From: Prevotella sp.
Lineage (GTDB): Bacteria; Bacteroidota; Bacteroidia; Bacteroidales; Bacteroidaceae
Length of the DNA: 49,768 nucleotides
Reading direction: 5' to 3'
Assembly: GCA_017449495.1 (NCBI GenBank)
Contig: JAFTFO010000007.1
Span: 1-49,768, forward strand
The notes under the pieces are model-generated. The model saw only the letters and a list, made by a program, of their open reading frames with translations, did not search any database and was not told where the DNA came from. How positions within the stretch are numbered: the stretch's first letter is position 1; every line of letters starts with the position of its first letter. The position numbers were made by a program, and so were the translations under genes. This document shows positions 17,330 to 25,625 of this stretch, piece after piece.

Positions 17330-18904
17330 ATGAAGTATATTTTTAATCGAATCAAAAACAGAAATGTTGTCATGGCTGTAGCCATGTTTATGAGTATCGG
17401 CATGGACGCTCAGTCAACGGCTGAAGATTTGCGCGACAAGGCCGATAGTCTCTATAACATTCAGCAGTATGACGAGGCAAAGACCGTCGCCCTCGAAGGA
17501 CTTGACCGCTTGGGGAAGGGGAGAGATGCTGATGCTACTTCGGATATTGTCGAAGAGACCAAAGGCGACCTGCTGAATCTGATGTCGATTATCAATGTGC
17601 GTCAAGGTAATTTTGAACAAGCGGCCGAGTATGCCAAGCAATGTAACGATCTTGACTTGAAGCGTGGCGACCCGGACATGATCTCGTCGAGCTATAACAC
17701 ACTAACAGCTATCTATATGTCGATGCGCCAGCCCAAAGAGGCAGAGAAATATATCCTGAAGGCGATGGAGTATGCCAAAAAGGCTGACAATCCACAGCGT
17801 AAGGCTGTGCTCAACGGGATGGCCTCGGAAGTGTACCACAAACTGGGACAGGAGGAACAATCGCTCGACTATGCCACCCGCGCCTACCAGCTGGAGCAGC
17901 AGTTGGGCAGAAAAGATAAGATGGCTGTGCGTCAAGCACAGCGGGCTGCATCACTGATTTCGCTGAAGCGGAATGTTGAGGCAGAGAAGGCCCTCGGCGA
18001 GGCGATACCAGGACTTCGTGAGAGTGGTAACCGCCATTCTCTCGGCATCGCCTGTAACCAGATGGGACTGCTTTTACACCAACAACAGAATGATTCTGCT
18101 GCCGTGAGATATTTCAACGAGGCACTCAAGATATTCCTTGATCAGAAGGACCTTTATAATGAGAGTGCATCGCGAAAAGGTCTTTACGAAGCCTTGAGGG
18201 ATACTGATCCAGCACTCGCCATGCAGCATAACGATCGCTATCTGGAGTTGCGTGACTCGATCTACGACTCTGAGACAGGTGAGTTGCTCTCGAAATACGC
18301 TGCTGAATACGGCAACTACGAGTTGCAGACAGAGAACGAGGAGATGCAACGTACCAACCGCTTATATATAATAATAGGTATAGTAGTGTTAATACTTCTG
18401 TTGCTGGGATGGTTGCTGCACTATCGCCTGATGCGTCGTCGGCAGCGCCTTCAGCAGGAGTTGAATGCCCAACTACAGCAGTCGCTCGACAAACTGACAG
18501 CTGAGAATAAACGGTTGAACCAGCAGGACGAGGAAGTGGTGAGTGACGAGTCGCGAGAGTTCCAGTTGAAGATTATCGGCATCGTCAATCAGCAGATGGA
18601 GAAAGGTGATGTCAGCGTCGATTCCCTCGCCTCCGAACTCTGTCTGAGCACTACCCAGTTGCGCAGTCGTATCAACGACCTGACGGGTGAGACACCACAA
18701 AACTACATTCTCGGCATCCGAATGCAGAAGGCGCGCCACTTGATGATGGCTCAGCCATCGCTCGCCATGGGTTCCATAGCCTTACGCTGTGGCTACGAGG
18801 AGAAAGCATCGTTCAGTCGTGCTTTCAAGCGATATTTCGGCATGTCTCCCACCGATTATCTGAAGTCTGATACGCAAAACAAGCCTGAAAACGGCGTTTT
18901 ATAA
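17330..18904 (+). CDS. Membrane-anchored TPR/AraC-type transcription regulator
   Basis: The 524-residue protein (ATG at 17330; an earlier in-frame TTG is unlikely) begins with a signal/anchor segment. Several TPR-like repeats follow (about 25-330; GNFEQAAEYAKQC, QPKEAEKYILKAMEYA, EEQSLDYATRAY). A transmembrane helix (about 347-368; LYIIIGIVVLILLLLGWLL), a coiled coil (about 375-405) and a C-terminal AraC/XylS DNA-binding domain (about 425-515; two HTHs, ending FSRAFKRYFGMSPTDYL) complete it. The layout suggests periplasmic TPRs sensing a signal and a cytoplasmic AraC head. It stands immediately upstream of a run of exported-protein genes whose promoter carries two direct repeats, so it is the likely activator of that operon. 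Confidence 0.9.
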   Translation: MKYIFNRIKNRNVVMAVAMFMSIGMDAQSTAEDLRDKADSLYNIQQYDEAKTVALEGLDRLGKGRDADATSDIVEETKGDLLNLMSIINVRQGNFEQAAEYAKQCNDLDLKRGDPDMISSSYNTLTAIYMSMRQPKEAEKYILKAMEYAKKADNPQRKAVLNGMASEVYHKLGQEEQSLDYATRAYQLEQQLGRKDKMAVRQAQRAASLISLKRNVEAEKALGEAIPGLRESGNRHSLGIACNQMGLLLHQQQNDSAAVRYFNEALKIFLDQKDLYNESASRKGLYEALRDTDPALAMQHNDRYLELRDSIYDSETGELLSKYAAEYGNYELQTENEEMQRTNRLYIIIGIVVLILLLLGWLLHYRLMRRRQRLQQELNAQLQQSLDKLTAENKRLNQQDEEVVSDESREFQLKIIGIVNQQMEKGDVSVDSLASELCLSTTQLRSRINDLTGETPQNYILGIRMQKARHLMMAQPSLAMGSIALRCGYEEKASFSRAFKRYFGMSPTDYLKSDTQNKPENGVL

Positions 18905-18905
18905 C

Positions 18906-18966
18906 ATTCGGACAACAAAATATAAGATTCGGACAACCAACTTAGCCTGACTTCATCGTATCTTTG
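18906..18966 (+). promoter_or_regulatory. Candidate AraC-type operator and promoter
   Basis: ATTCGGACAAC occurs at 18906-18916 and again at 18927-18937, a spacing of 21 bp or two helical turns, on the same strand. The -7 box TATCTTTG follows at 18959-18966. No TTTG -33 element exists; the second repeat sits about where it would be. This is the arrangement expected for activation by an AraC-family protein. Confidence 0.7.
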
Positions 18967-18995
18967 CAGTCGAATTCAATTCAACCGCGAGAACG

Positions 18996-19193
18996 ATGAA
19001 TAAGGACATCCACCAACAGACCAATCGTCAACGGGCTTCGCAACAGCTCGTCAGCGATTACATGAGTTTCCTGATAGATCAGGAGACGCTGGTGGAGCAT
19101 GTCGTTGAGCGAAGGCTGAATGAATGCTTGACAGAGATGGAAGAGAGAATTACGAACCATATTATTAACCAATTAAAAACAGTTATCAAATGA
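18996..19193 (+). CDS. Small hypothetical protein, first gene of exported-protein operon
   Basis: The 65-residue protein is predicted soluble, helical and without a signal peptide (MNKDIHQQTNRQRASQQLVSDYM, here in part). Charged helices such as LVEHVVERRLNECLTEMEERI suggest a small coiled or helical bundle. Its stop overlaps the start of the next gene as ATGA, so translation is probably coupled. I recognise no family. It is the first gene after the candidate AraC-type promoter. Confidence 0.6.
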   Translation: MNKDIHQQTNRQRASQQLVSDYMSFLIDQETLVEHVVERRLNECLTEMEERITNHIINQLKTVIK

Positions 19194-19903
19194 AGCAGAA
19201 AAGAAGTATGAAAGGCCTGCTGCTGGCAGTATTCCTTGCCTGCGCAGGAAATGTAGCGGCCAAAGACGTGATGTGTCTGAAGACCAACACGGGGCAGTAC
19301 ATTGAAGTCGTTCGTGTGAGTATGCTCGTAATCCCTGACGGAGGTAACACCTTCGAGATCGTTGTACGTGACGGCGATGGGGCTACGGGTGTGGAGAGCG
19401 TCAGTTTTGAGACGCACGCCTCTGACATCGACCTGAGCAAGTATCAGGGCAGCAGCTCTGGTGAGAGTTCTACGATCGATGTGAGCAAGCCCGTCTGGCT
19501 GATTACCAACACAGGAAAGCATTTCCTTGTGAAGGATGTCAGCATGTTGGCCAGCGTCGACTCTCAAGGTGTCTATGAGGTGGTGACCGCCAGTGGCAAC
19601 GAGACGGGTGTCACCAGTGTGAGCTTCTTCCGTGGCCCGGAGACTGAGCTGCCTACAGGTATCCAAACCGTCAAAGAGCTGCGTAACGTAGAGTCGCTGC
19701 AACTCGTCACCCCAGTCAGTTCACAGTTGTCGCTGTCGGGCTGTGGTGAGGCCAATGTAGCTACGGTCTATGGCATGGACGGTCAGCAGAAGGTTGAGGC
19801 TCCAGTCAGCAATGGCTCTACAACAGTCGTCGTCAGCCATCTCAAGGCTGGTGTCTACATCGTCAAGGTTGGCAACAAAGCCTTGAAGTTCATTAAAAAA
19901 TAA
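19190..19903 (+). CDS. Exported two-repeat protein with T9SS-like C-terminus
   Basis: The 237-residue protein has a signal peptide (about 1-25; LLAVFLACAGNVAA). Two similar segments follow: about 26-80 (CLKTNTGQYIEVVRVSML, then GVESVSF) and about 102-150 (LITNTGKHFLVKDVSMLA, then GVTSVSF). The C-terminal part (about 168-237), ending LKAGVYIVKVGNKALKFIKK, resembles the type A sorting domain used by type IX secretion. It is probably exported and anchored or released at the surface. No enzymatic motif is visible. It is the second gene of the operon and overlaps the first by 4 bp. Confidence 0.75.
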   Translation: MKQKRSMKGLLLAVFLACAGNVAAKDVMCLKTNTGQYIEVVRVSMLVIPDGGNTFEIVVRDGDGATGVESVSFETHASDIDLSKYQGSSSGESSTIDVSKPVWLITNTGKHFLVKDVSMLASVDSQGVYEVVTASGNETGVTSVSFFRGPETELPTGIQTVKELRNVESLQLVTPVSSQLSLSGCGEANVATVYGMDGQQKVEAPVSNGSTTVVVSHLKAGVYIVKVGNKALKFIKK

Positions 19904-19952
19904 ATAAGGTATCACAACTAAAGTAATCATCAATTTAAAATCAAAGATCATT

Positions 19953-21053
19953 ATGAAAAAGATATTTTCCACCATCGTAATGGCCGTTTTCGCCATGACA
20001 TCCTTTGCCCAGAGCACACAGGAGTACTATCGTGTTGAGTTCACTGTGCCTATCGTAGGCTCTAACACCGGCACCAACAACAGTGTTGCAGCCACGATGA
20101 AGGACGACTTCACCTACTGTAACCCCCTTCATGAGTATCTTGACTTCCCCGCAGGTGGTAATCTGCTGGCTGTAGGAACGGCCAACGATATGGGTTTCCG
20201 TACTACCACCAGTAACGTGACTGAGAATTCTGCCTTCTATCTCGACAATGGTCGAGTGACCTGGACCACCGCTGGCCAGACCGCTGTCCACAACTATCCC
20301 TATCAGGTAGACCGTGTCAAGAGTATCACTGCCTATTCCATCCCCGTGGAGACCGTTGAACTGCTCGACTCTACTGAGACTCATGAGATTACCTTTATCG
20401 GCAATAACAAGAAGTATCGTGTGTCGGAGTTCACCTTCAACCGCCTGCCTCGTAATGTAGCCGAACTGAAAACCCTGATGGAGAATGCCGACGGATCACG
20501 TACTGAGGCTGCCAACAATCCCCTGTTTGTGGCTGCTGTGATGTATCTGGTTTATCCTCGTCTGCTGGATTGCAGTCAGGACTGCCGTGAGATGATCGAC
20601 TTCCTTTTCGGAACCCAGTATGAGCAGCTACAGACCACAGGTATCGCCAATGTGACGTTCCAGGATCTCTGCATCGCACAGTTCACTGGCAATGGCGGTA
20701 AGGACTATGGCGGCGGTATGCAGCACAATAATCTCTTCCAGCATTTCGCAGGTGCTACTCCCGGCAATCAGTACAAACCCAACGGCAAGAGCTATTGGGA
20801 AGGTCCGTACAAAGTGCGCGTAGCTTGGGATGCCAACACTCCTACCGAGTATTCTGCCCAGAAGCGTGCCACCATCGCCCGTCTGCTCCTGATGCCGAAT
20901 CCCGATGCCGAGACGAAGGATCAGATCTCGTTCGAGGATCCCACGGCTCACATCGTGAAGTTGCGCTCCACTAACAGCAACGGCTGGTTCATCATGGATG
21001 GCGAGAAGATATACTACTCAAAGGGTAAGGATCAGTATGACGACAGTTTCTAA
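19953..21053 (+). CDS. Exported protein of unknown function (possibly DUF6935-like)
   Basis: The 366-residue protein has a clear signal peptide (MKKIFSTIVMAVFAMTSFAQ). The mature part has no motif I can assign firmly. The region KSYWEGPYKVRVAW to AHIVKLRSTNSNGWFIMD resembles the DUF6935 type, which I can state only from memory. Cysteines at LLDCSQDCREM may form a disulfide. It belongs to the operon of exported proteins, 50 bp after the previous gene. Confidence 0.6.
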   Translation: MKKIFSTIVMAVFAMTSFAQSTQEYYRVEFTVPIVGSNTGTNNSVAATMKDDFTYCNPLHEYLDFPAGGNLLAVGTANDMGFRTTTSNVTENSAFYLDNGRVTWTTAGQTAVHNYPYQVDRVKSITAYSIPVETVELLDSTETHEITFIGNNKKYRVSEFTFNRLPRNVAELKTLMENADGSRTEAANNPLFVAAVMYLVYPRLLDCSQDCREMIDFLFGTQYEQLQTTGIANVTFQDLCIAQFTGNGGKDYGGGMQHNNLFQHFAGATPGNQYKPNGKSYWEGPYKVRVAWDANTPTEYSAQKRATIARLLLMPNPDAETKDQISFEDPTAHIVKLRSTNSNGWFIMDGEKIYYSKGKDQYDDSF

Positions 21054-21086
21054 ATCAAATACATATTTACAAACATTAAAATACAA

Positions 21087-22112
21087 ATGTCAATGAGAAA
21101 GAATGCAATCATGAAGGTGGCAGTAGCAGGAGCTCTGCTCTTCGCAGTGAATATGAACGCCAACGCTCAGTTTGGCAATGTCTTGAAGAAAGCTAAGAAT
21201 GCCGTGGTGAAGGAAACCACTCAGAAGGCACAGGAGGAAAAGGCGCTGAAAGACTATGAGCGCGATCATCCCCGCCGCCAGGAGGAGAACAATGTCAAGA
21301 AGGCTGGTGGCATGGATAAGTACTTAGGTCTGGACCAGACAGAAAATGGACGTATCGTCTATAAGTACTTCGCTATGGAGTATGGTGAGGGTGATGACAC
21401 ATCGTCGAACAGGGCTAATGCCCGTGGTGCCGCCCAGACGCTGGTAAACATCCAGCGTTGGATGAAGGGAAATACTGAGGACTTTGAGTTTTACGCCCAG
21501 ACAGCCCATGCACTCGATCTGTTCAACAATCAGATACCTGAGCAGATTAAGGCAATGAGTAAGTCAAGTCACAAGCTGAACAAGCCGCTTCCCCAGAAAG
21601 AGATTGACGCCTTCAAGGCCGAGAACGCCCGTGTGAAGAAGCTCTATCTTGAGTTTACAGGTACGAAGGAAAAGACCGCCGAAGAGTTGAAGGCTGAGGC
21701 TGACAACAAATATGTGCAGGATATCATCAACCAGAACTACCTGCTCAACGACTTGACTGATAAGAATCGTCAGGCTAAGGCTGTTGCTGACTACAAGGCT
21801 AAGGTAAACGCCAAGGTGAAGGAGAAGCTCGCTCCCACCAAGATCCTCGGCACCTACAGTACCTCGTTCGCTTGGCAGGGACTGCCTCTGCAGAATTATC
21901 CTGAACTGAAGGAGAAGTATAGCAGCGTGCAGGAGATGCAGTTCAAGACCTTCTATCAGAAGGGTGGCAAGTACTATGTCGTGAAGAGTGCCTTCCGTCA
22001 GAGTATCGACCAGGGCGACAACCTCCATGGTGCCCAGCCCCAGAAGTTCTACTGGCCTGGACTGGAGACACCCGTCGAGATTCCGGCTGACAAGATCCAG
22101 GGTAAGTTCTAA
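21087..22112 (+). CDS. Exported helical protein of unknown function
   Basis: The 341-residue protein carries a signal peptide (VAVAGALLFAVNMNANAQ) followed by FGNVLKKAKNAVVKE, a start seen in many uncharacterised Bacteroidales periplasmic proteins. Much of the mature part is charged and helical (about 30-260), followed by a more strand-like end (GKYYVVKSAFRQSI). No catalytic motif is visible. It is 33 bp after the preceding gene and presumably in the same operon. Confidence 0.6.
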   Translation: MSMRKNAIMKVAVAGALLFAVNMNANAQFGNVLKKAKNAVVKETTQKAQEEKALKDYERDHPRRQEENNVKKAGGMDKYLGLDQTENGRIVYKYFAMEYGEGDDTSSNRANARGAAQTLVNIQRWMKGNTEDFEFYAQTAHALDLFNNQIPEQIKAMSKSSHKLNKPLPQKEIDAFKAENARVKKLYLEFTGTKEKTAEELKAEADNKYVQDIINQNYLLNDLTDKNRQAKAVADYKAKVNAKVKEKLAPTKILGTYSTSFAWQGLPLQNYPELKEKYSSVQEMQFKTFYQKGGKYYVVKSAFRQSIDQGDNLHGAQPQKFYWPGLETPVEIPADKIQGKF

Positions 22113-22147
22113 TAACAAGAATAAAGCAGATAAAAGTTAGGAATACA

Positions 22148-22564
22148 ATGAAGAAATCAATTGTATTGAGAATGGTCATGGCAATAGCCTTGATGCTCAC
22201 AGTGAATGTCCATGTGATGGGTGATAACCTCCGCAAGGGTGGTAGTATAGTAGGAAAGATTGAGTCTAATGGCGATGTCCGCATCAATGGCTCTATCGTA
22301 GGCCGGTTCGAATCGAATGGTGACATCCGTGTCAAAGGCTCTATCGTGGGCCGAATCGAGAAGAACGGAGATATCCGCAAGAACGGTAGCATTATCGGTA
22401 GGGTGGAGCAGAACAACGACGTCCGCATCAACGGTTCTATCGTGGGCAGGATTGAAAAGAACGGCGACATTCGCAAGAACGGCTCCATTATTGGCCGTGC
22501 TGAGCAGATGACCGATGTCCGTCGCGTGGCAGTGATGTATTTCTTCCCGTTCTTTAGTTTGTGA
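22148..22564 (+). CDS. 5-fold beta-flower-type repeat protein
   Basis: After a 25-residue signal peptide, the 138-residue protein consists of six consecutive 16-residue repeats with consensus GDIRxNGSIVGRIExN (residues 26-121), then a hydrophobic tail ending VAVMYFFPFFSL. The repeat and aromatic-rich end agree with what I remember of proteins annotated as 5-fold beta-flower, a small closed beta structure common in Bacteroidales. The repeat is also visible at DNA level as 48-bp units. Its role is unknown; it is probably exported. It is the fifth gene of the operon. Confidence 0.75.
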   Translation: MKKSIVLRMVMAIALMLTVNVHVMGDNLRKGGSIVGKIESNGDVRINGSIVGRFESNGDIRVKGSIVGRIEKNGDIRKNGSIIGRVEQNNDVRINGSIVGRIEKNGDIRKNGSIIGRAEQMTDVRRVAVMYFFPFFSL

Positions 22565-22603
22565 CACAAAGACCGTGATTTTAACTTATAATTCAGATAT
22601 ACA

Positions 22604-23149
22604 ATGAAGAAGATTATATTCTCTATCGCTATCTTGGCAGCGTCGGTCTGCATGATGGCATCGTGTGGTAACAAGAGTGCAAACAACGCTGGTCGTTCTG
22701 ACTCTCCAGAGGTGGCTGCCGAGACTGAGCAGGTCCTGCCTGAGGTGAAGACCAACTTTGAGCAGAAAACCTTCACCGTGAGTGTGCCTGAGGGTTGGAA
22801 CACAACTCCCAACCGTGAGGCAGAGACCTCAGACCTCATGGTGTTCAAGGGCGACATGGAGCAGATTATGTCTATTCCTTGTGTGATTATCAATGTGGAT
22901 GAGCCAGAGGATGGCAAGAGTTTCGAGGAAGGTGTACAGGCCGTACAGGAAGAATCGGGTGCCAAGCCCATCGCCGACATCACCATCGACGGCAAGACCT
23001 TTAAGGGTTTCGAGTTGAAAGAGGGTGAAATGACAGGTACCATCATGGCCCGCGAGGAGAATGGCAAGATGATTGGTATAACCCTTGCCAATGTACAGCC
23101 CACCGATCCAGAAGTGCAGGCTATACTCAAAAGTCTGAAGGTGAAGTAA
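22604..23149 (+). CDS. Exported lipoprotein, DcrB-like
   Basis: The 181-residue protein has an SPII signal with lipobox around MMASCGNKS (Cys at about 20). The mature domain (about 48-180; FTVSVPEGWNTTPN to EVQAILKSLKV) has the pattern of small PsbP/DcrB-like domains found on lipoproteins. It is the last gene of the operon and is followed by a strong hairpin terminator at 23234-23267. Confidence 0.7.
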   Translation: MKKIIFSIAILAASVCMMASCGNKSANNAGRSDSPEVAAETEQVLPEVKTNFEQKTFTVSVPEGWNTTPNREAETSDLMVFKGDMEQIMSIPCVIINVDEPEDGKSFEEGVQAVQEESGAKPIADITIDGKTFKGFELKEGEMTGTIMAREENGKMIGITLANVQPTDPEVQAILKSLKVK

Positions 23150-23233
23150 TCTCACATATGGCATATCAGGCTTTTATGTGCTCTTGACTGCTGAAAATGA
23201 AAATCTAAAAGAGGATGTGCCTATTTTGAAGTG

Positions 23234-23267
23234 AACCCCGAAAGTTAGACAAAAAACTTTCGGGGTT
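23234..23267 (+). terminator. Strong hairpin terminator, IS-end-like
   Basis: AACCCCGAAAGTT (23234-23246) pairs perfectly with AACTTTCGGGGTT (23255-23267) around an 8-nt loop. A short T-rich tail follows. The preceding GAAGTGAACCCCGAAAGTTA resembles a terminal inverted repeat of IS3-family elements as I remember them. Confidence 0.75.
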
Positions 23268-23279
23268 TATTATGTCAAA

Positions 23280-23332
23280 ATGAAAGAAAATAGTTTTTTT
23301 CTTTGCATTTTGCTCACTTATTCGTACCTTTG
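23280..23332 (+). promoter_or_regulatory. Extended promoter block, copy 2
   Basis: This copy matches 12127-12180 over more than 50 bp, including TTTTGCTCACTTATTCG and the -7 box TACCTTTG at 23325-23332. It is the upstream promoter of the Kor operon. Confidence 0.75.
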
Positions 23333-23375
23333 ACTTACGTCGAAGGTAGACTGCATCTCGGAAAAACAAAAAAAA

Positions 23376-23418
23376 ACAGGTTTTCTTTTGGTTTTTCGCT
23401 CGATTTGCACTACCTTTG
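23376..23418 (+). promoter_or_regulatory. Second promoter of the Kor operon
   Basis: TACCTTTG at 23411-23418 lies 40 bp before the ferredoxin-subunit ATG. Upstream is TTTTCGCTCGATTTGCAC, a diverged version of the block above. The Kor operon thus has two promoters in tandem. Confidence 0.65.
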
Positions 23419-23458
23419 CACCCCGAATTCAGGATTTAATGCATTAAACAAATATATT

Positions 23459-23689
23459 ATGGCTAAAATGAAGGGTGCCATTGAGGTGAATACTGAAAGG
23501 TGTAAGGGATGTTCTCTCTGTATCATCGCCTGTCCCCAGAAGGTCATCGCATTGGCTAACAAAGTGAACCTGCACGGCTATCCTTATGTGGAGGCTGTCC
23601 GCGAGGAGGCCTGTATTGGCTGTGCCTCGTGTGGCATCGTCTGCCCCGACGGCTGTATCACCGTGTATCGTAAAAGAGTGGAGGAATAA
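23459..23689 (+). CDS. korD: 2-oxoacid:ferredoxin oxidoreductase, ferredoxin (delta) subunit
   Basis: The 76-residue protein holds two 4Fe-4S motifs, CKGCSLCIIACP and CIGCASCGIVCP, at about residues 15-26 and 47-58. It passes electrons from the TPP subunit to ferredoxin. Start MAKMKGAIEVN fits family members; a longer in-frame extension runs through the promoters and is rejected. It is the first of four genes in the order delta-alpha-beta-gamma. The substrate, 2-oxoglutarate or a branched-chain 2-oxoacid (Vor type), cannot be settled from the sequence. Confidence 0.9.
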   Translation: MAKMKGAIEVNTERCKGCSLCIIACPQKVIALANKVNLHGYPYVEAVREEACIGCASCGIVCPDGCITVYRKRVEE

Positions 23690-23692
23690 GTT

Positions 23693-24778
23693 ATGGCAGA
23701 AGAGAAAGAAGTTGTGTTGATGAAAGGCAATGAGGCGATAGCCCATGCTGCTATTCGTTGCGGATGCGACGGCTATTTCGGCTATCCTATTACTCCGCAG
23801 AGTGAGGTGATTGAGACGCTGGCTGAACTGAAGCCTTGGGAGACCACTGGCATGCAGGTGGTGCAGGCTGAGAGTGAGTTGGCCTCTATTTATATGGTCT
23901 ACGGCGCTGCCGGAGCTGGCAAGCGTGCGATGACCTCGTCGAGTTCTCCTGGCATCGCCCTGATGCAGGAGGGTATCACGTATATGGCTGGTGCTGAGGT
24001 GCCGGGTGTATTTGTCAATGTGCAGCGTGGTGGTCCTGGTCTGGGAACGATCCAGCCTTCACAGGGTGACTACTTCCAGGCTACGCGTGGCGGTGGTAAC
24101 GGTGACTACAAGGTGATCGTGTTGGCTCCGAACTCCGTGCAGGAGATGGCCGACTTCGTGGACCTCGCCTTTGAACTGGCCTTCAAGTATCGCAATCCGG
24201 CGATGATCCTGTCGGACGGTGTGATCGGTCAGATGATGGAGAAGGTGGTTCTGCCCCCGCAGAAGCCTCGTCGTACGGACGAGGAGGTGATTGCTCAGTG
24301 CCCGTGGGCTTCGACTGGTAAGCCGAAAAACCGTGAACGTGTGGTCATCACCTCGTTGGAATTGAAGCCAGAGATTATGGAGCAGCGCAACATTGCCCTA
24401 CAGGAGAAGTATCGTAAGATTGAAGAGAACGAGGTGCGCTATGAGCAGCAGTATTGCGATGATGCCGAGTACGCCATCGTGGCTTTCGGCTCTGCTGCCC
24501 GTCTGTCGGAGAAGGCTATCGAGATTGCCCGTCAGGAGGGTATCAAGGTGGGTCTGTTCCGCCCCATCACGCTGTTCCCGTTCCCCACGAAGGAGATTGC
24601 CAAACTCGCCGAGGGCAAGAAGGGCATCCTGGTGGTGGAGATCAACGCCGGACAGATGGTGCAGGATGTACGCCTCGCCGTGAATGGTGCCATCCCCGTG
24701 GAGCAGTTCGGTCGCTTGGGTGGTATCGTGCCTGAGCCCGAAGAGATTGTAGGTGCCCTTAAGAAGTTGATTATATAA
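23693..24778 (+). CDS. korA: 2-oxoacid:ferredoxin oxidoreductase, alpha subunit
   Basis: The 361-residue subunit starts 3 bp after the ferredoxin gene. It shows the pyrimidine-binding domain (GNEAIAHAAIRCGCDGYFGYPITPQSE in parts), the ASIYMVYGAAGAGKRAMTSSSSPG region and a C-terminal transketolase-like domain (VGLFRPITLFPFP). It supplies part of the TPP site and CoA-dependent oxidative decarboxylation. Automatic pipelines often call this type VorB; korA is used here for the order and ferredoxin partner, without certainty about the substrate. Confidence 0.9.
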   Translation: MAEEKEVVLMKGNEAIAHAAIRCGCDGYFGYPITPQSEVIETLAELKPWETTGMQVVQAESELASIYMVYGAAGAGKRAMTSSSSPGIALMQEGITYMAGAEVPGVFVNVQRGGPGLGTIQPSQGDYFQATRGGGNGDYKVIVLAPNSVQEMADFVDLAFELAFKYRNPAMILSDGVIGQMMEKVVLPPQKPRRTDEEVIAQCPWASTGKPKNRERVVITSLELKPEIMEQRNIALQEKYRKIEENEVRYEQQYCDDAEYAIVAFGSAARLSEKAIEIARQEGIKVGLFRPITLFPFPTKEIAKLAEGKKGILVVEINAGQMVQDVRLAVNGAIPVEQFGRLGGIVPEPEEIVGALKKLII

Positions 24779-24854
24779 AACACCGAGGTACAGAGATACA
24801 GAGAATTAAGAACTCTGTTACTCTGTGTCTCTGTGTTGGAAATATTAGATTATT
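24779..24854. repeat. Intra-operon microrepeat, ACAGAGA type
   Basis: ACAGAGATACAGAGA on the left is answered by CTCTGTGTCTCTGTG on the right, so the gap can fold into a hairpin. It separates korA from korB inside an operon and could lower read-through. Confidence 0.7.
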
Positions 24855-25625
24855 ATGGATAGAAATCAAATCGCTCAACCAGAGAATATCGTCTGCAAGA
24901 AGCCGACGCTGATGAACGACAATAACATGCACTATTGCCCGGGCTGCTCGCACGGTGTGGTGCATAAACTCATTGCCGAAGTCATCGAGGAAATGGGTAT
25001 GGAGGACAAGGCCGTGGGTGTATCGCCGGTAGGCTGTGCCGTCTTCGCGTACAATTATATAGATATCGACTGGCAGGAGGCTGCCCACGGTCGTGCTCCC
25101 GCACTGGCTACGGGTATCAAGCGTTGCTGGCCTGATCGTCTGGTGTTTACCTATCAGGGTGACGGTGACCTCGCATGTATCGGTACCTGTGAGACCATCC
25201 ATGCCCTGAACCGTGGTGAGAACATCGTCATCATCTTCGTCAACAATGCCATCTATGGTATGACGGGTGGTCAGATGGCTCCTACGACGCTGATAGGTCA
25301 GAAGACCTCTACTTGTCCTTATGGCCGTGATCCGCAGTTGCATGGCTATCCCCTGAAGATGGCGGATATCGCTGCCGGACTGGAGGGGACCTGTTACGTG
25401 ACCCGTCAGAGTGTGGAGAGTGTGGCCAGCATCCTGAAGGCCAAGAAGGCACTGCGCAAGGCTTTCGAGGCTTCGATGGCTGGCAAGGGCTCCAGCCTCG
25501 TGGAGTTTGTCTCTACCTGTAACAGCGGTTGGAAACTCTCACCCGCCAAGGCTAATGAGTGGATGAAGGAGAATATGTTCCCCTTCTATCCGAAAGGTGA
25601 CTTAAAAGATACGACAGACAAATGA
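24855..25625 (+). CDS. korB: 2-oxoacid:ferredoxin oxidoreductase, beta (TPP) subunit
   Basis: The 256-residue subunit has the cluster/TPP motif HYCPGCSHGVVHKL near residue 30, the TPP-binding GDGDLACIG with a following NNAIYGMTGGQ, and FVSTCNSGW near the end. It carries thiamine diphosphate. It lies after a 76-bp microrepeat gap and its stop overlaps the gamma gene by 4 bp (ATGA), which couples the two. Confidence 0.92.
   Translation: MDRNQIAQPENIVCKKPTLMNDNNMHYCPGCSHGVVHKLIAEVIEEMGMEDKAVGVSPVGCAVFAYNYIDIDWQEAAHGRAPALATGIKRCWPDRLVFTYQGDGDLACIGTCETIHALNRGENIVIIFVNNAIYGMTGGQMAPTTLIGQKTSTCPYGRDPQLHGYPLKMADIAAGLEGTCYVTRQSVESVASILKAKKALRKAFEASMAGKGSSLVEFVSTCNSGWKLSPAKANEWMKENMFPFYPKGDLKDTTDK

Noticed and set aside
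22148-22564. CRISPR-like periodicity of 48 bp
   Set aside because: The repeat is a translated 16-residue protein repeat with a signal peptide.
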